Source: Adenophora triphylla var. japonica (lineage: Eukaryota > Streptophyta > Magnoliopsida > Asterales > Campanulaceae). From it: a DNA stretch of 64,000 nucleotides. Below the pieces are notes generated by a model. That model was not told the DNA's origin. It did no database searches and was given only the letters and a program-made list of their open reading frames with translations. Numbering within the stretch: the stretch's first letter is position 1; the number at the start of each line of letters is the position of its first letter. The stretch is taken from positions 310,001 to 374,000 of the forward strand of contig JAFEMH010000342.1 of NCBI GenBank assembly GCA_022495995.1, given 5' to 3'. Below, piece after piece: positions 12,620 to 23,770 of this stretch. The position numbers and the translations under genes are program-made.

Positions 12620-12637
12620 AAAAAAAAAAAAAAAAAA
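12620..12637 (+). other. LINE poly-A tail
   Basis: Eighteen A residues between the 3' UTR and the target duplication. An AATAAA-like sequence (AATAAAATC) lies about 30 bases upstream, at about 12587. Confidence 0.9.
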
Positions 12638-12653
12638 CAACAACCAACTCGCG
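12638..12653 (+). repeat. Right target-site duplication of the LINE
   Basis: Identical to 6644-6659; see there. Confidence 0.93.
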
Positions 12654-12736
12654 AAAATTTGCAGAGAAAATCGCCTTGGCTCGAGCTAGGGAGGGAAATT
12701 TGAAAAGAGATGCTTTCAAATGAAACAGCAGCTGCT

Positions 12737-12798
12737 GTTATATTAGCCCCGACAGTACAAGTCTCGCACGAGATAAGATGTATCGCGCGAGATATGTC
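12737..12798 (-). promoter_or_regulatory. Promoter-like region of the Tat-2 antisense gene with two CGCG-type palindromes
   Basis: TCTCGCACGAGA (about 12762-12773) and ATCGCGCGAGAT (about 12782-12793) are close dyads. Read on the minus strand they come first, followed by CTAATATAAC (about 12737-12746), a TATA-like box, and then by the sequence that led into the PMD gene before the LINE split it. The layout matches the two antisense promoters of Tat-1. Confidence 0.55.
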
Positions 12799-13027
12799 TT
12801 TGGGAATTTGACAAAAATTGTCCCCGACAATAAGCGTCTACGCAATGTCAAAATTCAAAATTTTGACACATTTACCCTTGGAAATGATGCACTAGCAAGG
12901 AAACGTGGAAAAATCGGCACCGCAAGTCACGGAACAAGCCAAATGTGACATACGCACGATCGCCCGACACGGCACTAGTCGCCCGAAAACCAACTGATCC
13001 AAAGATCAACTCAGTCCACATGATTCA

Positions 13028-13483
13028 GAGCCCAGAAAGGTGAATCATCAAAAGAAAAGCTTGGTCCAACGCCCAGACAGGTGGATCGTCATCAGAAAAA
13101 GCTCGGTCCAATGCCCAGACAGGTGGATCGTCGACAGAAAAGCTCGGTCCAACGCCCAGACAGGTGGATCGTCATCAAAAAAGCCCGGTCCAACGCCCAG
13201 ACAGGTGGATCGTCAAATCATAAAAAAAGCTCGGTCCAACGCCCAAATAGGTGGATCGTCAAATAAAAAGCCCGGTCCAATGCCCAGACAGGTGGATCAT
13301 CAAAACAATAGCCCGATTCAGCACCCAAACAGGTGAATCATTATCCTCAAAAAAAAGCTCGATTCGGAGCCCAGACAGGCGAATCGTCACAAAACCGACA
13401 TAACTCAAAGGACCGGACATGTGAGCCTTTGTTTTCTAACACATTTCCTTGCAGGTTCGGAGCCTAGACAGGCGAATCTTCAG
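13028..13483 (+). repeat. Tandem array, unit about 41-46 bases (Tat-2)
   Basis: About ten imperfect copies of a unit containing CCCAGACAGGTGGATCGTC, with slippage in the A-rich part between copies. It sits between the antisense gene promoter and the 3' LTR, the same place as the two arrays of Tat-1, though the sequences are unrelated. Confidence 0.9.
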
Positions 13484-13840
13484 ACAGGCATGTATATTCA
13501 GAATTGGGTCTTGATTTGATTCCTCAGTATGAATTTACCTTTTCAAAAGCAAAATCTCCTTGATTTTCAAAATGATTTTCAAAATACCTAAAGCAGCCTT
13601 TTCGTGTTTTGGAGTCGAACTATGTTATGGTCTGATTCTCTGATAGAGATACATAGGAAGTCATGCGGCCCGACCATCCCGATGTTCAGAATGATGTCTT
13701 TTCTATCGTCGACATGACTTCTTTCATAAGACTTGTTGACGAGGGGATCTATAGACATCCCATTCTGAACCCATCGGATCACATTTATACCATTCTAAGT
13801 CTCGCATTGAGTCAAGAAGTAGAAATCCACCATTTCGTCA
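13484..13840 (+). other. Tat-2 spacer between array and LTR, no gene seen
   Basis: Unique-looking sequence with only short open stretches and no recognisable motif. By position it corresponds to the spacer before the 3' LTR in Tat-1. Confidence 0.5.
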
Positions 13841-13930
13841 TGTTTCGTTAAGTTTTTGACTAACCACCGTTAGTTTGGGACTAAACTGCATACGAGATAA
13901 TGGAGAAAGGACAGAACTGTCCACAGACCA

Positions 13931-13971
13931 CAATATCTCGCGCGGAATGGCGTGTCTCGCGCAAGATATTG
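13931..13971 (+). promoter_or_regulatory. CGCG dyad in Tat-2 U3
   Basis: CAATATCTCGCGCGG at 13931-13945 is matched by its inverted partner CTCGCGCAAGATATTG at 13956-13971, separated by about 10 bases. It is about 150 bases upstream of the TATA box. Compare the module in Tat-1 and in the copia LTR. Confidence 0.6.
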
Positions 13972-14118
13972 TCATTCTGCAGCATGCAAATGACAGTTTC
14001 CTCGTCGATTTCAACCTCTCTTCGGGATAAAACTTTATCCATCCGGCCAACCAATGAATTTGGGATTTTGGAACCTTCCTAGGAGTGTTTGATCTCATCC
14101 TCAACACCCCTCCAACAC

Positions 14119-14128
14119 CTATAAATAC
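14119..14128 (+). promoter_or_regulatory. TATA box of the Tat-2 LTR
   Basis: CTATAAATAC, the same core as CTATAAATAC in the Tat-1 3' LTR and at a similar distance from the proposed LTR start (about 280 bases against about 300). Confidence 0.6.
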
Positions 14129-14712
14129 TGGATGACTTTCAGTGTTTCAGAGATCCACAATTCTACACAACACACACATTTTGTTGGTTTCTCTCCCTGA
14201 AAGATTCCTACAAAATCACCCTAAAATCACCTCAAAAGTTTGTTTGTCAACCTTGTTGATAAACAAACATCAAGATCCGAGTCAAGGACTGAGGCGAAGC
14301 TCTGTCTATGTCAAGATTCAATTCTAAACTTGAGTCGAAACTCTGCCTGAATCACCTCACGCAAGGTAACCCCTAAATCCCTTTCTAATTGATTGTTAGA
14401 GTGGTATAAATCCATAGAATCTAGGATCGGCCTAGAGCCTCCCTAAATCATGGGGATGGTCTCGAAACAATCGATCCTACATTCCGTTTAACCCAGTTAA
14501 ATGGATTTTTATTTATTTTTATTTGAAATCCTTTTCTCTCTTTTGAAAGCCTCTCTTTTCTTTAACAAGACCGATCTCCGGATTGAGTGGAATGGGTGCT
14601 CCTTGACCTTCCCATTCCATAACCTAAGCCCCGAACCCAAATCTCTTTCAAAAAATGGTTTTTCTATGTTTTCCAAATGAATAATATAGGTGGCGACTCA
14701 AAATCCTTCACA

Positions 14713-14941
14713 ACGTTCACACTTACATGCAATAGAGAAAATGCCGGGATCCTCAAGTTTGGGAGGAAGTTTTCTTTATAAAATGGCATAACATCTTTCG
14801 CCAAAATGACGGTCTCATTTTTCTCTAATTTCCTCTTGTTTGAAATAATATATTTTAGAAATTTTGCATAAGAGGGTATTTGTTTCAATGTATCGGTGAA
14901 ATGAACATTGATATAAATTAATTTTAAAACTTCTAGAAAAA
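14713..14941 (-). pseudogene. Athila-A pol start (region before protease)
   Basis: The minus strand encodes QIPSYAKFLKYIISNKRKL, matching QMPSYAKFIKDIFSNKRKL of Athila-B and the usual Athila linker before the aspartic protease. The copy is cut off before the catalytic Asp by the Tat-2 junction at about 14713, and on the other side by the MULE. Confidence 0.7.
14933..14941 (+). repeat. Left 9-bp target duplication of the MULE
   Basis: CTAGAAAAA, repeated at 16146-16154. Nine bases is the diagnostic length for Mutator-type elements. Athila-B keeps the unoccupied site at about 44375. Confidence 0.9.
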
Positions 14942-15139
14942 GGGCAAATTGCATTTTAGTTACCTGAGTTTGTCAAGATGTTTCAATTGGTTATCGAATT
15001 TGCATTTGTTACAAGTTGGTTATTGAGTTTGTCTTTTTATTGCAATTAGATATAATTTTGGATGCCCAGTTAAAAAACTAACGAAGGCTATAACATGTGC
15101 GTCTCACGTGTGTTACTTAAGGGGTATTTTCGTCTTTTC
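14942..15139 (+). repeat. Left TIR of the MULE
   Basis: The inverted match to 15947-16145 extends to TATTTTCGTCTTTTC, with about ten differences by eye. Confidence 0.88.
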
Positions 15140-15946
15140 CAGGGATGTATCAACTGGAGTGGCAAGAAGAATAAAAAAAACAATCAAAAAAGGGAAGAGA
15201 GAGAGCCATGGCCACCATGCCAACAATCTTCTACTACCACAAAAATCAAACTATCCATGGACAAAAAGAAAAGGAGAAGCAAAAACCAAAATATCAAACC
15301 AAAAATCAAATCAAAAGTCAAAACAAAATATAACCCACTAGCTCGTTCTGGCGACCTTAATCATTCATCCGGTTCCAACTCCAACAATGGAAGCAGCAAA
15401 ATAGTACCAGATCTGCATTCCCCTCGAGAAGACGAAGTCATAACCACCAAAATCAGCGACAACAAAACTCAGACTCGCCGCCAATCACCGCCATCAAGTT
15501 CGTCAGCCTCCTTCATTCGCCGGCAAAGCTCCGGCAAGGCAAACAAATGCCGGACATCACAGACTGAGGCACCTCTTCCAGACGAAGCGAACGGTGTAAA
15601 AATCATCACCGACAGATCTGATTTACGCCGACTAAGGTTCCGACATCTTTATCGTTTTCCAATCGTAGTGTCACCAACCACTGCCAATCATCACCGGTCA
15701 TCCCCGATCAAGCACATGCCCCCTCCCAATTCCACGCTCCGTCATCCGCAAAGGCACCCTAGTGAAAAACCGCAAATTGCAACCTGTCGTGTTTTTGTCT
15801 TGGACTGCGGGAGAGAGGACACGTTATTATTGGCAAGTCAAAGGACCAAATCAGCCATACAAATTCAAAGTGCAGATATCTTCCTTTGTTATTCAAAGTG
15901 AAGAAGACTAACTTCACGTGAATAACCCGTGCAAGTCTCCCGCCAT
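15140..15946 (+). other. MULE interior with a possible captured coding fragment
   Basis: A single open frame covers almost the whole interior on the plus strand. It is rich in Lys, Ser, Arg and Pro (for example RRQSPPSSSSASFIRRQSSG) and has no domain I recognise. Its stop is at about 15899, before the right TIR. The open frame also runs into the left TIR, so the true start is unknown. Either a captured exon or chance. Confidence 0.35.
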
Positions 15947-16145
15947 AGAAAAGACGAAAATACCCCTTAAGTAGCACACGTGAGATGCACATGTTACAGC
16001 CTTCGTTAGTTTTTTAACTGGGCATCCAAAATTATACCTAATTGCAACAAAAAGACAAACTCAATAATCAACTAGTAAGAAATGCAAATTCGATAACCAA
16101 TTGAAACATCTTGACAAACTCATGTAACTAAAATGCAATTTGCCC
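15947..16145 (-). repeat. Right TIR of the MULE
   Basis: Inverted copy of 14942-15139; followed by the duplication CTAGAAAAA at 16146-16154. Confidence 0.88.
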
Positions 16146-16154
16146 CTAGAAAAA

Positions 16155-17764
16155 TGCAAATTGTTTATCTAACTTTGCCTTTACCAACCTTTGAGGGTAT
16201 GGTATCGGCGGATCATAAGTTCTAAAAATTTTAGGGGATTCCGCCCCCTTCTCAACCTCTTCGTTAATCTCAACCATTGGTGGGGTTGGACTAACATTCT
16301 CCTTACTCGGTTTGATATTTTCCTTAGGATGGGGATTTACCAATTCTTTCCACTCCTAGTTATTACCGCATTAACATGCTCGTTGGGACTTTGCGATTAA
16401 CCGGGAAAACTCCCTTGTGGTATACGCGAAGTATTGGCCTGTTGAGCTTGTTGATTTTCAAGCATTTTATTGTTAGCGGCTAAATTATCAAACCTATCAT
16501 TCAACAACTTAAAGCATTCTCTAAAATTATTATTGGTCTTATCTTGAGTGTTTTTAGTGTCAATAACAAAGTTCATAAGAAGATCTAATTTTGATTTAGG
16601 GGGAGGGTAAGCATTAGGATTAGTATTGAAATACTTTGGTGAAGATCCCGGTGGTTGTGTTTGTGGGTTTAGAACATTGTTACGCTTATAGGAAAGATTA
16701 GGGTGATTTCTCCATTCTGGATTGTATGCATTTGAATACATACCACCCTTTATGCCCATAAGAGTTAACAAAGTTGGCTTGTTCACTAGAAGTAGTGTCA
16801 AGCAAGTCACAACTTTTGCACTATGTGAGTTTGACCCACATAGTTCACAAACAACACTAACATTAGCCACCACATTCACATTTAAAGTTTCAAACTTTTT
16901 AAGAAGCATATCATCTTTTGAGGACATGATAGTAACGACATCAACATTGTACTTACCTGGAGTCCCCTGCGGTTGTTCCCTCTCATTTGACCATTGATAA
17001 TGGTTCAAGGCGATGTTCTCGATCAAATCATATGCCTCATCTACCGCCTTGTTCATTAGTGCTCCTCTAACGACGACATCAATGATCTCTCTAGTTTTAA
17101 ATGTGAGACCATTGTAGAATGTGTGGACTATCAACCATTTCTCGAGTCCATGGTGAGGGCACATCCTTAGGAGTTCTTTGTATCTCTCCCAAGCATCATA
17201 TAGTGATTCGTCTCCTTTTTTTTTTTTTTTACTAAAGTTGGTGATTTTAGTCCGAATTTAAGCGGTCTTGCTTGGAGGGAAGAAGTTCCCAAGGAAAGCT
17301 TCTTGCACTTGGTCCCATGTTGTAAAGGAATTTTGGATCACCGAATTCAACCATTTTTTTGCCTTATCCTTCAAAGAGAAAGAAAATAGGAGCATCCTAA
17401 TAGCCTCCGGTATGACACCGACAATTCGGGTAGTGTCACAATACTCCAAAAAGGTTTGCACATGGAGGTGAGGATCTTCAAATGCCGTTCCGCTGAATTG
17501 GTTGTTCACAACCATATGTAGTAGTTGCGGCTTGATCTCAAAGTTGGCCGCATCGACATTCGACACAACAATCGGTGATCTAGCACCCGGGATACTTGGA
17601 TTGACAAAGTCCCTTAGGGTTTTAGGTGGTGGTGTAGCTGGTTCTCCTCTATTATTTTCTGACATCTTTCGTTCTAGCATTTCTTTTAGCCTTCTTAATC
17701 TCTCGTGAAAAGTTCTTTCGGGTTCCGGATCGAATTCTTCAAGGGATGTCTGAGTTCTTTTCAT
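16155..17764 (-). pseudogene. Athila-A gag
   Basis: The minus strand from 17764 encodes a Retrotrans_gag domain (QNSFTTWDQVQEAFLGNFF, then WLIVHTFYNGLTFKTREIID). After this come a Cys/His segment CELCGSNSHSAKVVTC at about 16805-16850 and a Pro/Asn-rich linker ending in PYPQRLVKAK near 16170. A frameshift falls between about 17165 and 17258, where the plus strand has a run of about 18 T. Gag forms the virus-like particle in live elements. Confidence 0.8.
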
Positions 17765-17892
17765 ATACTCCGAGATTATCTAAAAAGTACTAAAAAACAA
17801 AAGATCTTTGAAGGAGATGTTAGACAAAAATAAAAAATGAATATAACACAATATAAACGATTGAAAGAAATTATTGAAATAGTAAACCGTTG

Positions 17893-17910
17893 TCCCCGAC
17901 AACTGTGCCA
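17893..17910 (-). promoter_or_regulatory. Primer-binding site of Athila-A
   Basis: The minus strand reads TGGCACAGTTGTCGGGGA, close to the Athila-type site TGGCGCCGTTGCCGGGGA, and it lies a few bases from the LTR end. The changes fit CpG decay. Confidence 0.7.
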
Positions 17911-18895
17911 AAAACTTGTTAAGCCAAAACTTAACAACTTATTAAATACTGCAAGTGGACATTATGGATGTAGTATAATATAGGTAAATGTGGGTCGATT
18001 CCACGAGTACAATGTTTACTATGAACTAATAGTTGCTTTTAATTAATAATTATGAATGAAAAATGGATTGGGGGGAAAATTTGTTTTGTTTATCAATATC
18101 TAGAATAAGTGCAAAATTACTCTAACTTTTAAATACTATATGATGAAAGTATTCACGAGATTGGGACTCAAACAATCATACATTCATAAAACAACTATTC
18201 TTTTATAAAAATGATCAAGCCATAATCAAGGATGATACGCCAAGTTGTGCTAACTTTTCACGATCAAGGTATATCACACATATTTTAATACTAACACGGC
18301 ATTTCTCTCGATGGTTCCGTACATTAAGCAAAACCCATTATGTTTTATGTCCTCTTATTTTCCACTATATGATCGTCCCAAGGCAAATAATCTACTCTCA
18401 TGATTAATAATGCCTAGTTTAATTCATGTGGTTTCGTTAATCAAGATTCACGGCTAAGTACTTCTCTTGATTAACTAGGATTCATATAAATATGGACGTC
18501 TTCATATTTGTAGCCATTTAAAAATGATATGAAGAAAATTGATTTAAGATGATGAAGAAGAAAGAAGCATGATTAAATATGAATAACACATGAGGTTAAG
18601 TTTCCCCCCTAAGAACTAGTGGGATTACTAACAAGCCATTACAATAATGAAAGATGAATAAGACATGAAATGATAGAGAAGAAGAGAAATACTTATTCAG
18701 ATAATGATGATAAAGACAATGGCTAGAAAATAAACCTCAAAAACTTTATTTCTAGAAAATAAACCTCAAAAACATTATTTCTCAATCTCAGAATTTTGTT
18801 TCTCAAAATCTAAAAATAATTTATGTTATAGAATACAAATGATACTAGAGTATGTTTACAATAGTTTCTGGATATACAAATCTGCTGAATACATG

Positions 18896-18908
18896 TCTTA
18901 TATAGGCC
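18896..18908 (-). promoter_or_regulatory. TATA box of the Athila-A LTR
   Basis: The minus strand reads GGCCTATATAAGA. Conserved in Athila-B at about 47091-47103. Confidence 0.6.
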
Positions 18909-18989
18909 TTGGAGCCCAAGGTCGCACCACTTCCCAAAAGGTTCTTAAAAAAGGTGCCTTTAAAAGATAGCTGGAAAATGCTGTAACAG

Positions 18990-19072
18990 CTTTGGCATGG
19001 GCATGCCAAAGTACATACATAGCCGTGCAAGCCATTTTTGGTTCTGACATTCCCAGATGAAAAATGGCACGG
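18990..19072 (-). promoter_or_regulatory. Two palindromes upstream of the Athila TATA box
   Basis: CTTTGGCATG/CATGCCAAAG forms one hairpin at 18990-19011. A wider one is formed by CCGTGCAAGCCATTTTT and AAAAATGGCACGG at 19023-19072. On the minus strand they lie about 80-165 bases upstream of the TATA box. Both are kept in Athila-B at 47185-47268. Confidence 0.55.
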
Positions 19073-21198
<2,126 letters not shown>

Positions 21199-21518
21199 AT
21201 ACTAAAAATGGTAAAAATTTATAAAAAAATATAATCTATCAGTTTACCATTCCGATGATGCTTGTTTAAGGTCATTAGCTCGACCTTGTAAGTGCCCCAA
21301 TATGGATCGTTAATGTTCAGTCAGCCAAAATTAATGATTTATGATCATTTAGGGGCATTTTGGACAATATTTTGACAATTTGAATGAGGAAGGACCTCTT
21401 AGGAATAAAAAAATGGACAAATACCTCGCTGGAAATTTGTTCCCATAAAAAAGAATATTGACCATTTAACAAAAAGCCAAAACTGTTTTCTGCACAGGAC
21501 CAGACACGCTGCTGATCA

Positions 21519-21570
21519 CATCCGCGCGGATGAGATTGTACCTACAATCTTATCCACACGGATAAGATTG
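21519..21570 (+). promoter_or_regulatory. CGCG palindrome pair 1 in Tat-1 U3
   Basis: CATCCGCGCGGATG at 21519-21532 is a perfect 14-base palindrome. The second, centred at about 21557, has TTATCCACACGGATAA. The arms between them (GAGATTGTA and TACAATCTT) are also inverted, so the whole makes one large dyad. It ends about 14 bases before the TATA-like box at 21584. The 3' LTR keeps it at 41884-41937, with TTATCCACGCGGATAA as second palindrome. Confidence 0.7.
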
Positions 21571-22572
21571 TCATCCAGCTAACCTATAAGTACAACCCTT
21601 CTTTCTCAGTTTTAAGAGACCAAAAAATACGAAAACCTACTGTTATGCTGTCAAAATCCATTCCCAAACATCCATTTTCACCTTCAAAACTCAAAATCCA
21701 TACCAAATCCAACCTCAAATCCACTCCAAAACTACTCCTAACCCCTTGAAACCTTTAAACCCTAAACAAAACCCAAGAAAGATTGGTAAACCCTCACTCT
21801 CTTTACTCATATCTCTCTCATTTATGTACACACTTCATGTGTAAATGATGTAGTTCTACTTATTATTTGTTGTTCAACTCCCCCTTCCCCTCTTGTCCCT
21901 AGGATCCAAGAGGATCTCCATGGAATTCCTTTCCATGGATGATCTTCTAATGGAATCCACATTTTCTTTACTTTCATGTCATCCCCCACTTCCCTTTTCA
22001 CATTACTTGGTACTTTCTTCTTTGACCTAAAGTATGGTCTTCTTGGAGTCCATCTCCATAGATGACAACTTTAAAAGGTTCATATTACTTATTTCCTTGC
22101 AAATCCCCCTCCCCATGTCTAAGATGCTCACCTTGGAATACTTTTCTTGGATGAAAATCATCTAGACTCACAAAATAGGTCACACAAGATGTATAAGATA
22201 CACTTGAGTATAGGTCTCAAGGATGGTCTTCTCATGACCACCTAGAGATCTTCCTCTAAAGTTGATACATCTTGACCTAACTTTCTTGTCAACTTACTTT
22301 TCATGTCAAAATCCCCCTTGTCCCTAGCAAATGAAGTGTTTTAAAAGTCCTAACATACCCCCGGGATGGCTTGGTTAAGTGGATTCATCAATTATGACCA
22401 CTAACCAAAGTATAGGGAAAGAGAGGACAAAACATGGATGCCTAAAAATACATACAATTCCTTCATTTTCTGCTTTCAGTTACATTTCCAGTTAAGTCCT
22501 GTAAATTCAGTTAACTTTCTAGAAATTACTGTGACTAAACTGGAAACTGTAAAAAATATTGACACTGTAGGG

Positions 22573-22620
22573 CTATCCGCGCGTATAAGACTGCACTACA
22601 GTCTCATCCACGCGGATGAC
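22573..22620 (+). promoter_or_regulatory. CGCG palindrome pair 2 in the Tat-1 LTR
   Basis: CTATCCGCGCGTATAAGAC then GTCTCATCCACGCGGATGAC, again a pair in inverted arrangement, about 1 kb downstream of the TATA box, so inside the transcribed part. The 3' LTR copy at 42939-42985 has the intact core ATCCGCGCGGAT. Confidence 0.65.
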
Positions 22621-22844
22621 TTTGTCCTCTGCAAACAGCTTTCCAATTTTCTGTTATTTTCAGTTTAATCACTATTTCCTAACTATTTTTCAGTTCAGTC
22701 CCTATAATTTCTGTTATTTTCAGAAAACTCCCTTTTAAGAAAGTCCTCTTTTTTCACACACGCACACAATCAACAAAATGTTTCAAGTGAGGAAGACTCG
22801 TTATTCGAGGCATTCCGGGTGAACGCCAAACGTTCTTCCCGGAG

Positions 22845-23618
22845 TAGACGTGTCCATCCGATTATAACCGCCGGTTAACGGTTATAACTGCTGGTTAAAT
22901 AATTCGTTAAGTCTTAACCGTAACCTAACCGTTAACCGTGTACTAACGGTTACGGTTATACGGTTAACGGTTATATCCGGTTATCACGATTAATCCGGTT
23001 AACACAGTTAAGTTGAAGGCCTTTTTTTTTCAGATTAGTCCTTTTAACGGAATAGTTAACAGTTTCTGTTAACTTTTGTACTGTATATCCCTTTTTTTTT
23101 TTAATAAAGAAAACTATTTGAGATGTTAGTTATTAGTGAATTTTTTTTGGAAAAAGTTATATAAAAAAAGTTAAGAATTTTTAAATAAATGAAATTTTAA
23201 CGAAAAGTGTGTTTAACAGATTTTTTTAATGCTTTTTTTTTATTTTTTTTTGGTTAAGCAAAGCCATTTGAGAAATATTTATTTTAAAAACAGTTTTTAA
23301 CATTTTTTTTTTGAAGAAAACAGTTAACTTTTTGACAGATTTTTAACTAGTTCTATAAAAAAGTTAACAGATTTTTATGAATTTGACCGGTTAGGCGGTT
23401 ATAACGGCCGGTTATTTAACCGGATATAACCGGTTAAATAACCGACGGTTATAATCGCCGGTTGACGGTTTTTAAAAATCCTTAACCTTAATCGAACCGG
23501 TTAACCGCCGGTTTCTGTTAAGCCGGTTACGGTTACCACGGTTGACAGTTTTGACCGGTTAGTTGACCGATTAATAACCTCCGGTTAGCCGGCTATGGTT
23601 AGATTTTGGACACGTCTA
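22845..23618. mobile_element. hAT-type MITE in the Tat-1 5' LTR
   Basis: Ends TAGACGTGTCCA and TGGACACGTCTA are perfect inverted repeats. The 8-base duplication TCCCGGAG flanks it (22837-22844 and 23619-23626), the hallmark of hAT elements. The 3' LTR at about 43205 keeps the empty site. No transposase. The first and last 150-200 bases are packed with CGGTTA and AACCG motifs in both directions; the centre is A/T-rich. Confidence 0.95.
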
Positions 23619-23752
23619 TCCCGGAGTGTAACGTGACATCCAAACTCATTTTCTCAAATTTTAGGCATTTTTCAAAGTTTTGACCCTTAAACTAAAAACG
23701 GTGTGGCGACTCCGAAATGATTTTCCCAAAGAAAAATCGGGTGACATCACAG

Positions 23753-23770
23753 TGGCGACTCCGCTGGGGA
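23753..23770 (+). promoter_or_regulatory. Primer-binding site of Tat-1
   Basis: TGGCGACTCCGCTGGGGA starts two bases after the LTR end. This fits the tRNA-Arg-type site reported for Ogre-like elements; the tRNA identity is from memory of the family. Confidence 0.8.

Larger units (their letters stand above)
6660..12637 (+). mobile_element. LINE (plant L1 clade), nearly intact
   Basis: A 5.98-kb non-LTR retrotransposon with two ORFs, an 18-A tail and a perfect 16-base target duplication. ORF1 starts only 19 bases from the left end, so the 5' UTR is very short or slightly truncated. ORF1 has one internal stop; ORF2 has one frameshift and one internal stop. It inserted between the promoter and exons of the antisense PMD gene of Tat-2. 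Confidence 0.95.
5366..14712 (+). mobile_element. Tat-2: right part of a Tat-lineage Ty3/gypsy element
   Basis: Only the region between pol and the right end is present: antisense PMD gene, tandem repeat array and a 3' LTR-like segment. This is the same order as in the complete Tat-1 element. The copia LTR cuts it on the left (its gag-pol would lie outside the window) and the LINE splits it. The right end, TTCACA at 14707-14712, abuts Athila-A coding sequence, so it was probably inserted there. Orientation is inferred from the LTR and TATA box. Confidence 0.6.
13841..14712 (+). repeat. Tat-2 3' LTR (boundaries estimated)
   Basis: Proposed from TGTTTCGTTA at 13841 to TTCACA at 14712. Support: a CGCG dyad at 13931-13971, a TATA box at 14119-14128, and GGTGGCGACTC close to the right end, matching the same motif near the end of the Tat-1 LTRs. 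Homology to Athila begins immediately to the right. No second LTR is in the window, so the left boundary is a guess. Confidence 0.5.
14942..16145. mobile_element. Non-autonomous MULE, possibly a Pack-MULE
   Basis: A 1204-base element with terminal inverted repeats of about 198 bases (14942-15139 and 15947-16145), both starting GGGCAAATTGCATTTTAG and nearly identical, flanked by a 9-base duplication. It carries no transposase. The interior of about 800 bases is richer in GC than its surroundings and codon-like, so it may be captured gene sequence. Confidence 0.92.
14713..19072 (-). mobile_element. Athila-A: antisense Athila-like Ty3/gypsy fragment
   Basis: On the minus strand the order is LTR (19072 or beyond down to 17917), primer-binding site, gag, and the start of protease, which is cut at 14713 by the Tat-2 end. 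A MULE splits it at 14942-16145. It aligns over its whole length with Athila-B (43.6-47.3 kb), the same family with many differences. No RT or integrase part is present here. Confidence 0.8.
17917..19072 (-). repeat. LTR of Athila-A (right limit uncertain)
   Basis: On the plus strand it starts TGTTAAGCC next to the primer-binding site and aligns with 46103-47268 of Athila-B throughout. It includes the TATA box (minus strand) near 18900 and paired palindromes near 19000. Beyond 19072 the two copies no longer compare, because a further LTR interrupts copy B; U3 of copy A probably extends further right. Confidence 0.7.
21287..23751 (+). repeat. Tat-1 5' LTR (with hAT MITE inside)
   Basis: Starts TGTAAGTGCCCC and ends GACATCACA. 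After removing the MITE and its duplication it is 1683 bases, against 1689 for the 3' LTR, with high similarity but visible differences throughout. It carries two CGCG repeat pairs (about 21519-21570 and 22573-22620) and a TATA-like box at about 21584. Confidence 0.93.

Noticed and set aside
13028..13483. CRISPR-like look of regularly spaced repeats
   Set aside because: The units are directly adjacent and degenerate, with no unique spacers of constant length, no cas genes, and a clear plant retroelement context.
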